DNA of 64,000 nucleotides from Rheinheimera lutimaris (GTDB lineage Bacteria; Pseudomonadota; Gammaproteobacteria; Enterobacterales; Alteromonadaceae): contig NZ_JABSOD010000001.1 in NCBI RefSeq assembly GCF_013283795.1, positions 66,009 through 130,008 of the forward strand, in the 5' to 3' direction. Shown here one piece after another: positions 57,108-64,000 of the stretch. The notes beneath the pieces were generated by a model. The model had not been told where the DNA came from. It did no database searches and was given only the letters and a program-made list of their open reading frames with translations. The position numbers were made by a program, and so were the translations under genes. Position 1 is the stretch's first letter. Every line of letters starts with the position of its first letter.

Positions 57108-58480
57108 ACTGGCTGGGGTATCTGAATCCGTTTCATTATCTGGCCGGGCGCATCTTCCTTTGGTTCTGGTTGGTATTGCTAACCGCCGTGTTCGGCACTT
57201 TGGCGCTATCACGTGCCCTGGTTGAACAAACCGAAATCCGCCGGCTACCGCACAATATCGCGCAGCAACTGCAGCAACAATTACAGCCCTTTGCTGACAG
57301 CCGTGACAGCGCTGAACTGATAACCAGGTTACAGCAACACCGGCCGGATCGCTGGTTGGTAGTAAACGCCGACAGCAACAGTGTACTGACCCCGGACTTA
57401 TTGCCGCGGGACTTTGATCAGAACTGGTTAACGGAATTATCTCAGCTGTCGCGGCCACGCTGGCTAAAACACCATAATACCTCGCTGGCAGGGCCGTTTT
57501 TGCTGCAACTTGGCGAGGAGAACCTGGCACTGTATCAAAAGCGCCAACGCCCGCCCCAGCCGTGGTGGCGTTTAAGTGAAATACCGCAGCATGTGTTGCT
57601 ACTGTTTACCCTGCTGATCTCTGCTGTCGCCAGCTTGATTCTGGCTTTGTCTATCTCGCGGCCATTACGTGAGTTGCTGCAGCGCAACCTGGCCTTTGCT
57701 GACGGAAAACTGGACAGCCGGGTCAGCAATTTAATCAAACGCAAAGACGAACTGGGCCGGCTTGGTCACAGCTTTAACACTATGGCGGAACGCATCAGTG
57801 CTTTGCTGACAAACCAACAACGCTTATTACGTGATATTTCGCATGAGTTACGCTCGCCGCTGGCCAGAGCTCAGCTGGCATTGGGCCTGACCGAGCGCCA
57901 AAACAATATGGAGCAACTGCCACGACTAAAGCAGGAGCTGGACCGGCTGGATGTGATGCTCGATGAGCTGCTGACCTTCAGCAAACTCGATGCCGGCCAA
58001 TATCAATTGCAGCAGCAGCGCTTTGACCTGAGCGAACTGCTGGCCGATATCATCGATGTTAACAAAGTAGAAGCCGACGCCAAGCAGCAAACTATTAAGC
58101 TAACCGCTCCGAACGTGGCAGAAATTGTCGCCGACAGCCGTTTACTGGCACGGGCAATAGAAAATATTCTGCGCAATGCCATTAAGTATGGCCCGCCGCG
58201 CAGTGACATCAGCTGCACCTTGCAGCAACAACAGCAGCAATTACAACTGACCATTTGTGACCAGGGCCCGGGCATTGCTGCAGAGCAGCTTGAAGCCGTA
58301 TTTGAGCCGTTTTACCGCGTGTCTGACAGCCGCACAGCCAGCACCGGTGGTACCGGATTAGGTTTGGCGATAGTAGCGCAAATTGTGCGCCAGCACAGAG
58401 GTACTGTGGTCGCTGAAACAAGAAGTGAAGGCGGGCTTTGTATCAGGCTGACGTTACCGTTAAACTGCGGGTTTGGCTAA
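57104..58480 (+). CDS. cpxA: Envelope stress sensor kinase CpxA
   Basis: The 458-residue kinase has TM1 (about residues 14-37), a periplasmic sensor of about 130 residues, TM2 (about 166-188), HAMP (about 188-240), His247 in the DISHELRSPLARAQ box and the ATP-binding boxes (NILRNAIKYG, DQGPGI, GTGLGLAI). It is the CpxP-inhibited sensor of misfolded envelope proteins. It overlaps cpxR by 4 bases. Confidence 0.94.
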   Translation: MNWLGYLNPFHYLAGRIFLWFWLVLLTAVFGTLALSRALVEQTEIRRLPHNIAQQLQQQLQPFADSRDSAELITRLQQHRPDRWLVVNADSNSVLTPDLLPRDFDQNWLTELSQLSRPRWLKHHNTSLAGPFLLQLGEENLALYQKRQRPPQPWWRLSEIPQHVLLLFTLLISAVASLILALSISRPLRELLQRNLAFADGKLDSRVSNLIKRKDELGRLGHSFNTMAERISALLTNQQRLLRDISHELRSPLARAQLALGLTERQNNMEQLPRLKQELDRLDVMLDELLTFSKLDAGQYQLQQQRFDLSELLADIIDVNKVEADAKQQTIKLTAPNVAEIVADSRLLARAIENILRNAIKYGPPRSDISCTLQQQQQQLQLTICDQGPGIAAEQLEAVFEPFYRVSDSRTASTGGTGLGLAIVAQIVRQHRGTVVAETRSEGGLCIRLTLPLNCGFG

Positions 58481-58498
58481 CGTCGCAGGAGTTCAACA

Positions 58499-59515
58499 TT
58501 GGTAAGCAATAGCGGGCAATTTTTACCTGTTCAGCCGCTGGGAAACGCTGCAGATCTGGCTGAGCGCTGGCAAAGCCGGCTACAACCATTCTGGCAGCAG
58601 ATGACATGCGCGGTACTGACTACGCCCGATCAAGTGCAATTGAGTTACTATTGCCATCTGGTGCCCGGGGCCAAAAATGCGGTGCTTATCAGCAGCGGCC
58701 GGATGGAAATGGCGGTAAAGTACGCCGAACTGTGCTTTGAGCTGGTGCAGGCCGGCTATAGCGTATTCCTGCTGGACCATCGTGGCCAGGGCCTGTCGCA
58801 GCGCGAACTGAGCAACCCGCACAAAGGCTACATTACCGATTTTAAGCTGTATCAAGCCGATTTAGCGCAATTTGTCGGGCATGTTGTGATGCCCTCAGGC
58901 CATCAACGTTACATTGCGCTTGGGCATTCTATGGGCTGTGCCATTCTGGCCGGCTATCTGCAGCAGTACAGTCATCCGTTTTCTGCCGCCATTTTCGCCT
59001 CGCCTATGCTGGGTATTTATACCGGGCTGGTGCCGGCACGGCTGGCAGAATCGATTGCGTTGGCATTTGGCGCGCTGAACCGCGCGGTTACGCAAGAACC
59101 GTGGTATTTCCCGGGCCAAAGCAACTATAAGGAAAAAGCGTTTAATAATAACCCGTTAACCGGCTGTGCCGCGCGGTATGAATGGCTGTTGCAGCGTTAT
59201 CGCGAGCAGCCGCAGGCACAACTGGGCGGTGTAACCACACGCTGGGTAAGCGCAGCTATTCGCGCCATGCGCCAGCTGCAACTCAGCGCCGGCCACTGGC
59301 GCACACCGCTGCTGCTGTTGCAGGCAGAAGCCGATAAAGTCGTCAGCAACCATGCGCAAAACCTGTGGTACCGGCAGTTACCGGCGACGCTGCAACATCA
59401 GTTAGTCAGATTGCCGCATGCCCGGCATGAAATTTTTATGGAAACGGATGATATCCGCGTACAAGCGCTAAACGCCATCAATAGTTTTCTGGCAACGCTG
59501 CCGCCACAGCACTGA
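58499..59515 (+). CDS. pldB: Alpha/beta hydrolase, lysophospholipase L2-like
   Basis: The 338-residue product has the alpha/beta-hydrolase plan of PldB: oxyanion segment VLISSGRMEMAVKYAEL, DHRGQGLSQR, the nucleophile elbow GHSMGC, an Asp-bearing QAEADKVVSNH and the catalytic His in PHARHEIFMETD. PldB removes the remaining acyl chain from lysophospholipids. The start is a TTG at 58499 with AGGAG 7 bases upstream; the first in-frame ATG is far inside. It begins 18 bases after cpxA and may be under Cpx control by read-through. Confidence 0.88.
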   Translation: MVSNSGQFLPVQPLGNAADLAERWQSRLQPFWQQMTCAVLTTPDQVQLSYYCHLVPGAKNAVLISSGRMEMAVKYAELCFELVQAGYSVFLLDHRGQGLSQRELSNPHKGYITDFKLYQADLAQFVGHVVMPSGHQRYIALGHSMGCAILAGYLQQYSHPFSAAIFASPMLGIYTGLVPARLAESIALAFGALNRAVTQEPWYFPGQSNYKEKAFNNNPLTGCAARYEWLLQRYREQPQAQLGGVTTRWVSAAIRAMRQLQLSAGHWRTPLLLLQAEADKVVSNHAQNLWYRQLPATLQHQLVRLPHARHEIFMETDDIRVQALNAINSFLATLPPQH

Positions 59516-59554
59516 ATTTGCTACACTGCGCCCCCTGCTATTGTGGAGTTCATT

Positions 59555-60022
59555 ATGTTGCACATTGTTTTATTCGAGCCGGAAATTCCACCTAATACCG
59601 GTAATATTATCCGCTTGTGTGCTAACACCGGCTATCAATTACATTTGATCGAACCACTGGGCTTCGCCTGGGATGACAAGCGTATTAAACGTGCAGGGCT
59701 GGATTACCATGAGTTTGCACAGGTGCAGCGCCATCGTGATTTTGCCCATTTTGTCAGCACCGTGGCACCGCCGCGGATGTTTGCCTGCACCACTAAAGGC
59801 CAGCGCCAACACAGCGAAGCACAGTATCAGGCCAACGATGCACTGATTTTTGGTCCGGAAAGCCGTGGTTTGCCGGCTGAGGTATTGCAACAAATGCCGG
59901 TTGAACACTGGCTACGCATCCCGATGACAGCAAACAGCCGCTCAATGAACTTGTCTAACGCCGTCGCCGTTTTTGTTTATGAATCATGGCGTCAGCTTGG
60001 TTATACCGGTGCCAGACAATAA
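59555..60022 (+). CDS. trmL: tRNA (cytidine(34)-2'-O)-methyltransferase TrmL
   Basis: TrmL methylates the wobble ribose of tRNA(Leu) isoacceptors using S-adenosylmethionine. The 155-residue product is a SPOUT-fold enzyme with [22 protein letters not shown] and the knot motif [20 protein letters not shown]. coli TrmL has 157 residues. GTGGAG precedes the ATG at 59555. In E. coli trmL lies next to cysE-gpsA-secB-grxC-yibN; here all but cysE follow. Confidence 0.96.
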   Translation: MLHIVLFEPEIPPNTGNIIRLCANTGYQLHLIEPLGFAWDDKRIKRAGLDYHEFAQVQRHRDFAHFVSTVAPPRMFACTTKGQRQHSEAQYQANDALIFGPESRGLPAEVLQQMPVEHWLRIPMTANSRSMNLSNAVAVFVYESWRQLGYTGARQ

Positions 60023-60106
60023 ATAGCCCGTTATTGCATTTGCATATCCAAACATACTACAGCTATATTTAATGGCGTTTATATTGATAACAAGGATGTT
60101 AGGACT

Positions 60107-61960
60107 ATGCCGCTGCATTGTTGGCTGCTTTTGTCTGCCCTGCTCTGGGCCATGCCGGCATATGCCAATCAAACGGCTGCGGGCTGGCAAAGTGGCATAG
60201 CCATAACTGTACTACTGTTGCTGATAGTGGTACTTACGCTGTATAACAGCAAGCTGCGACGACGCCACACTGATATGCTGGATAAGCACAGCGTACTACA
60301 GGGCTTTTTGCAGCAGTCTGATGATTTTGTCGCTATTCTTACCGAAGATTTCCGTCCGGGCTATCTTAATCCTGCTTTTAACGCTTTGCTACCGGACAAA
60401 CCCGGAGCTGCCCCGGCGGCACCACTACCACTTTACCAAAGCGAACAGGGTGAGCAGTTACTACTGCAAGACATCAGCCAGTACAAAAACTGGACCGGCG
60501 AAGCCTGGCTCGATACCGGTGCACACCGCCCCAGACTGGCATTGTCGTTGTCCATCACCGCCACAACACAGCCGCCGGCCTGTTATCTGTTAGTAGCCCG
60601 CGATATAAGCCGGCAGAAACAACAGCAACAACAACTGACACGGCGTGTTGTATACGATGCTGAAACCGGCTTGCTCAGTCCACTGTTGCTGGAAGACTAT
60701 CTGCAAACGCTGCTTAACAGCTGCAGCAGCAAGCAACCACAATGCGCTTTGCTGTTGCTAAAGTTTAACCAACTATTGGCCGCAGATAACCGGCAACATG
60801 TATTGCTGCAACATGTATTAAGTAAAATCAGCAGTAAACTACTGCAATACATTCCTAAAGGCGGTGTGGCAGCCCGTTACAGCCAGGATACATTGGCGGT
60901 GTTGTTACCACCGCAATTATGTGATGGTGAAGTCGATATCAGCCTGAACCGCCTGGCACACAAGTTACTGAACCTGACTGCCGATTTAAATGATCCTGCC
61001 GTAAAAGCATCGCTACAAACATGGATAGGTATCAGCCTGTACCCACTGGACAGCCAAACGCCGGCCGGATTACTGGCTGAAGCACAACGGGCAATAACCT
61101 CGGCGGCAAAGTTAGGCAGCGATGCGTTGCAATTTGCCAACGCCAGGATCCAGCAACGTGCACCTGAATATCAAAGCCTGGAAACAGAATTACAAAAAGC
61201 CCTGCTACAGGGCGAATTCGATGTGCATTACCAACCCAGGCTCAGCATAGGCAGTAACCGTGTCGTCGGCTATGAGGCTTTGCTGCGCTGGCATAGCCCT
61301 AAACGCGGTGTATTATCGCCGGCATCCTTCCTCAGTGTCGCCGACGAGACAGGCTTGCTGGTAGCGCTGGATCGGTTAACGTTCAAAAAGTGCTGTCAGC
61401 AATTGCAATACTGGCAACAAACCGGCATTAACCGCGGCCGTATTTCGCTGAACATTGCCAGTCAGAGCTTTCGCCAAACCGATTTTGTCGCTGCGCTCAG
61501 CAACCAGTTATCGCTCACCGGTTTGTCAGCAGAGCAGTTTGAACTGGAACTGCATGAAGATATCTTTTTGCAGCCTGACACTAACATTAACAACACCCTG
61601 ACACAGTTGACTACCCTGGGCTTTCATTTAACGTTAGACAATTTTGGTCAGGGCGTGTCCTCATTGTCAGTGTTACGGCAATACCCGTTGCACAGCATCA
61701 AAATTGCACCGGGTTTTATTAAAGATATGGAACACAACGAACAACAGCGCAATATCACTGCCAGCCTGATTAGGCTGGCGTCTTATTTACATTTGGATGT
61801 GATTGCTACCGGCATTGAAAACGAAATGCAGGCTTATTTGTTACATGTGATGGGGTGCGATATTTTGCAGGGACATTTGTTCAGTAAAGCATTACCGGCA
61901 GCGGAGATACCGGCTTTGCTGGCAAAAGAGAATAAGCTGGTACGCAAAGAAGTAAGTTAA
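60107..61960 (+). CDS. Degenerate GGDEF/EAL signalling protein with a PAS-like domain
   Basis: The 617-residue product has a signal-like hydrophobic N-terminus (residues 3-20), a transmembrane helix (about 29-47), a PAS-like region (about 65-175), a GGDEF-like domain with no recognisable GGDEF signature, and an EAL domain (about 360-610). The EAL domain keeps EAL (near residue 389), LNIAS and ELELHED. It has lost key residues elsewhere: DNFGQG for DDFGTG (about 510), KIA for KID (about 531) and TGIE for EGVE (about 568). Neither cyclase nor phosphodiesterase activity is expected; a c-di-GMP receptor or protein-interaction role is possible. It fills the slot of cysE between trmL and gpsA. Confidence 0.88.
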   Translation: MPLHCWLLLSALLWAMPAYANQTAAGWQSGIAITVLLLLIVVLTLYNSKLRRRHTDMLDKHSVLQGFLQQSDDFVAILTEDFRPGYLNPAFNALLPDKPGAAPAAPLPLYQSEQGEQLLLQDISQYKNWTGEAWLDTGAHRPRLALSLSITATTQPPACYLLVARDISRQKQQQQQLTRRVVYDAETGLLSPLLLEDYLQTLLNSCSSKQPQCALLLLKFNQLLAADNRQHVLLQHVLSKISSKLLQYIPKGGVAARYSQDTLAVLLPPQLCDGEVDISLNRLAHKLLNLTADLNDPAVKASLQTWIGISLYPLDSQTPAGLLAEAQRAITSAAKLGSDALQFANARIQQRAPEYQSLETELQKALLQGEFDVHYQPRLSIGSNRVVGYEALLRWHSPKRGVLSPASFLSVADETGLLVALDRLTFKKCCQQLQYWQQTGINRGRISLNIASQSFRQTDFVAALSNQLSLTGLSAEQFELELHEDIFLQPDTNINNTLTQLTTLGFHLTLDNFGQGVSSLSVLRQYPLHSIKIAPGFIKDMEHNEQQRNITASLIRLASYLHLDVIATGIENEMQAYLLHVMGCDILQGHLFSKALPAAEIPALLAKENKLVRKEVS

Positions 61961-61978
61961 GCGGGGTTAACTTACTTC
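61949..61978. terminator. Perfect 12-base inverted repeat across both convergent stop codons
   Basis: GAAGTAAGTTAA (61949-61960) and TTAACTTACTTC (61967-61978) pair perfectly around GCGGGG. The arms contain the last codons of the GGDEF/EAL gene (plus) and of gpsA (minus), so both proteins end Glu-Val-Ser followed by TAA. It probably acts as a two-way terminator or mRNA end stabiliser, although T-tracts are short. Confidence 0.6.
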
Positions 61979-62974
61979 GTCGCGCTTTTCCCGGCCCAAT
62001 AAATCCAGTGCCGCTAATTTAACGTCTTTGCCCTGATACAACACCTGGAATATTTGCTCAGTAATCGGCATTTCTACGCCAACGCGCTGCGCCAGGTTAA
62101 ACACCTCTTTCGCATTACGATAGCCTTCAACGACCTGACCTATACTTTGCATCGCGTCATCAACCGCTTTTCCCTGGCCCAGTAACAAACCAAAGCGCCG
62201 GTTACGTGATTGATTATCGGTACAGGTAAGCACCAGATCTCCCAGACCGGCCATGCCCATAAAGGTGTCTTTTTTGGCCCCCAACGCACAACCCAAACGA
62301 CACATTTCGGTTAAGCCACGCGTAATGAGTGCAGTGCGGGCATTGGCACCAAACCCAATACCATCTGCCATACCGGCGCCGATAGCGATAACGTTTTTCA
62401 CCGCACCGCCTAACTGTACACCGATAAAATCCGGATTAGTGTATACCCGAAAGCTTTTAGCGCAGTGCAGTAAGTCTGACAACTCAGCAATAAACTCTTC
62501 GTCTGTAGAAGATAACGAAATGGCCGTCGGCATACCCAGCGCCATTTCTTTGGCAAAAGTCGGCCCGGAAAATACTGCCAGTGACACTTTTTCACCAAGA
62601 ATGTCGCGTGCAACATCTTGCAACAACCGCCCGGTTTCCGGTTCCAGGCCCTTGGTTGCCCATGCCACACGGGCATTGGCTTGCAAAAAAGGTTTAATTT
62701 GCTGCAAAGTTTGCGCAAAAGCATGGCTTGGCACCACCAGCAAAATATCGCGGCTACTGGCAGCAGCTTCAGCCAGTTCGGCTGTTACATGCAAAGAATC
62801 CGGCAAGCGGATATCCGGCAGATACTTCTGATTCAGGCGCTGCTGCGCCATTTGGGTAATATCCTGACTATTTCGGCCCCACAAAGTAATATGATTACCG
62901 TTACGTGCCAGACAAATAGCCAGAGCGGTGCCATAAGACCCCGCCCCAATCACAGCAATAGCAGACGCTTGCAT
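61967..62974 (-). CDS. gpsA: Glycerol-3-phosphate dehydrogenase [NAD(P)+]
   Basis: GpsA reduces dihydroxyacetone phosphate to sn-glycerol-3-phosphate for phospholipid synthesis. The 335-residue protein has the Rossmann loop [21 protein letters not shown], the catalytic lysine in [13 protein letters not shown], and [10 protein letters not shown]. It starts 3 bases after the secB stop, giving the order yibN-grxC-secB-gpsA seen in E. coli. Confidence 0.97.
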   Translation of the reverse strand: MQASAIAVIGAGSYGTALAICLARNGNHITLWGRNSQDITQMAQQRLNQKYLPDIRLPDSLHVTAELAEAAASSRDILLVVPSHAFAQTLQQIKPFLQANARVAWATKGLEPETGRLLQDVARDILGEKVSLAVFSGPTFAKEMALGMPTAISLSSTDEEFIAELSDLLHCAKSFRVYTNPDFIGVQLGGAVKNVIAIGAGMADGIGFGANARTALITRGLTEMCRLGCALGAKKDTFMGMAGLGDLVLTCTDNQSRNRRFGLLLGQGKAVDDAMQSIGQVVEGYRNAKEVFNLAQRVGVEMPITEQIFQVLYQGKDVKLAALDLLGREKRDEVS

Positions 62975-62977
62975 TGC

Positions 62978-63466
62978 TTACGCGTCTGCTCTGGTGTCTT
63001 GCGCTTCAGCCTGGCGCTTTTGCAGGTACTGAGCAAACAAGGCATCAAAATTAACCGGTGCCAGGTTTAACTGCGGGAAAGTACCACGGTTTACCAGGTT
63101 AGATACCGCTTCACGGGCATAAGGGAACAGCATATTCGGGCAGAACGACGCCAGCATATGCGCCATTTGCGCATCTTCCAATTGACCGATTGCGAAAATA
63201 CCGGCTTGCTGTACTTCGCATAAAAATGCCGTTTCACCTTCAACTGTGGTGGTTACCGTTAGTGACAGGATCACCTGATACACATTGTCTTCCAGTTTCT
63301 CACTGCGGGTGTCCAGATCCAGTTTTACTTCCGGCTTCCATTCTTTGCGGAAAATTGCCGGTGCATTTGGCGCTTCAAAAGAAATATCTTTTACGAAAAT
63401 ACGCTGAATAGAAAACTGTAACCCCTGCTGCTCAGTTGCAACGCCGTTTGCTTGTTGTTCGGCCAT
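62978..63466 (-). CDS. secB: Protein-export chaperone SecB
   Basis: SecB is a homotetramer that keeps preproteins unfolded and hands them to SecA. The 162-residue product has the family core ([17 protein letters not shown], the [16 protein letters not shown] segment and [15 protein letters not shown]). The Gln-rich N-terminus and charged C-terminus are variable. It lies between grxC and gpsA. Confidence 0.97.
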   Translation of the reverse strand: MAEQQANGVATEQQGLQFSIQRIFVKDISFEAPNAPAIFRKEWKPEVKLDLDTRSEKLEDNVYQVILSLTVTTTVEGETAFLCEVQQAGIFAIGQLEDAQMAHMLASFCPNMLFPYAREAVSNLVNRGTFPQLNLAPVNFDALFAQYLQKRQAEAQDTRADA

Positions 63467-63488
63467 GATAATTCCTACTGTATTGTAA

Positions 63489-63746
63489 TTATGAGTTTAA
63501 TAACGTATCAAGCTGACCGCTGGCATCCAGCGCCAGCATGTCGTCGCAGCCGCCGATATGGCGTCCGGCAATAAAAATTTGCGGTACTGTGGTTCTGCCA
63601 CCGGCAAGCTCTATCATCTGGGGACGCAGTTCAGGTTGTTCGTCAATACGGATTTCCTGATAGCTTACCTGTTTATTGTCCAACACGTACTTAGCGCGAA
63701 CACAATAAGGACAATAGGCTTTGGTGTAAATAGTGACTTGCGACAT
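63489..63746 (-). CDS. grxC: Glutaredoxin 3
   Basis: GrxC is a small glutathione-dependent disulfide reductase. The 85-residue product has the active site CPYC (residues 12-15), the cis-Pro TVPQIF and GGCDDM for glutathione binding. I chose the second of two adjacent ATG codons (63746) because AAGAGG then lies 5 bases upstream; the first (63749) overlaps the yibN stop and would leave only 2. Confidence 0.96.
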   Translation of the reverse strand: MSQVTIYTKAYCPYCVRAKYVLDNKQVSYQEIRIDEQPELRPQMIELAGGRTTVPQIFIAGRHIGGCDDMLALDASGQLDTLLNS

Positions 63747-63748
63747 CA

Positions 63749-64000
63749 TTACCTCTTAGATTTTACCAGCGGTAAACTGGCGCCGGTCCAACTTCCCATG
63801 CCGCCCTGTAATACAGAAACCGCACTGAAGCCTTGTTTTAACAAACTGGCAGCAGCTTTTTGTGCCGTCATGCCAGCCTGACATACCAGAATAATGGGTT
63901 CCGCTTTTTGCTTTTCAAGCCCCGCCAACTGCTGTTTTTCAATATCCGCTAACGGTAAGTGCCGTGCGCCGGTAATATGGCCCTTGTTATAATCAGCCTC
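63749..64000 (-). CDS. yibN: Rhodanese-domain protein YibN, 3' part only
   Basis: The 83 visible C-terminal residues form the end of a rhodanese domain: DYNKGHITGARHLP, the active-site loop with Cys in LVCQAGMTAQKAA, and VLQGGMGSW. The N-terminal part, with the expected membrane anchor of YibN, lies beyond the window edge. The stop overlaps the first grxC ATG (TAATG). Gene order with grxC, secB and gpsA supports YibN. Confidence 0.88.
   Translation of the reverse strand, partial: EADYNKGHITGARHLPLADIEKQQLAGLEKQKAEPIILVCQAGMTAQKAAASLLKQGFSAVSVLQGGMGSWTGASLPLVKSKR

Noticed and set aside
62253-62831. 192-residue open frame on the plus strand
   Set aside because: It is antisense to gpsA, with composition typical of a reverse-strand shadow and no motif.
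1-64000. CRISPR arrays, tRNA/rRNA genes, transposons, prophage or defence islands
   Set aside because: No regularly spaced repeats, cloverleaf-like sequences, transposase, integrase or restriction-modification genes were seen. The Mrr-like protein at 44989 lacks the nuclease residues.

Overview
The window reads as the chromosome of a free-living, motile gammaproteobacterium. Protein sequences and gene order point to the Alteromonadales-like group that includes Rheinheimera, Alishewanella and Arsukibacterium. This is an inference from remembered families; no search was run. Base composition is even, almost every base is coding, and there are no tRNA, rRNA, IS, phage or CRISPR features. I found no defence island and no clearly undescribed multi-gene system. 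The interest lies in unusual start sites, regulatory sites, degenerate signalling proteins and rearranged operons.

Layout. 1-6 kb: pepB (partial, minus), then dksA-gluQ-pcnB-folK-panB-panC. pcnB appears to start at AUU. 6-12 kb: a secreted catalase-like peroxidase translationally coupled to a cytochrome b561, then two coupled SLC13/RCK permeases on the minus strand. 12-18.7 kb (minus): two small envelope proteins, panP (a PLP-dependent aspartate decarboxylase that could supply beta-alanine to PanC), and the overlapping operon mpl-ubiX-yadG-yadH. 18.8-24.3 kb: fbp, ppa, a chemoreceptor, a short malic enzyme and rpmE. 24.4-29.6 kb: priA-ftsN-hslV-hslU-DUF971, in the same order as in Escherichia coli, with a candidate heat-shock promoter before hslV.

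29.6-45.6 kb is the most accessory-looking stretch. It holds two chemoreceptors, a PAP2 phosphatase, two GGDEF/EAL proteins and the histidine-utilisation genes. hutC-hutU-hutH run divergently from hutI across a perfect HutC-type operator. hutG lies 2.7 kb away behind rraA, and an EAL gene sits between. A membrane protein with a degenerate Mrr-like fold follows.

45.7-55.8 kb: an SDR protein, yiiD, dtd, yihY and typA (minus), then the nitrogen module glnA-DUF4124-glnL-glnG. This module has a sigma-54 promoter, an upstream NtrC site and a second NtrC site just before glnL. 55.8-59.5 kb: cpxP divergent from cpxRA with a CpxR-box-like site between, then a PldB-like lysophospholipase. 59.5-64 kb: trmL, a GGDEF/EAL protein degenerate in both domains in the place cysE holds in E. 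coli, then gpsA-secB-grxC-yibN (minus, yibN cut by the window edge).

Functional links: PanB, PanC and PanP make a pantothenate route without PanD. GlnA, NtrB and NtrC form the ammonia-assimilation switch, and the Hut enzymes feed glutamate and ammonia into it. Three chemoreceptors and three c-di-GMP-type proteins suggest active control of motility and surface attachment.
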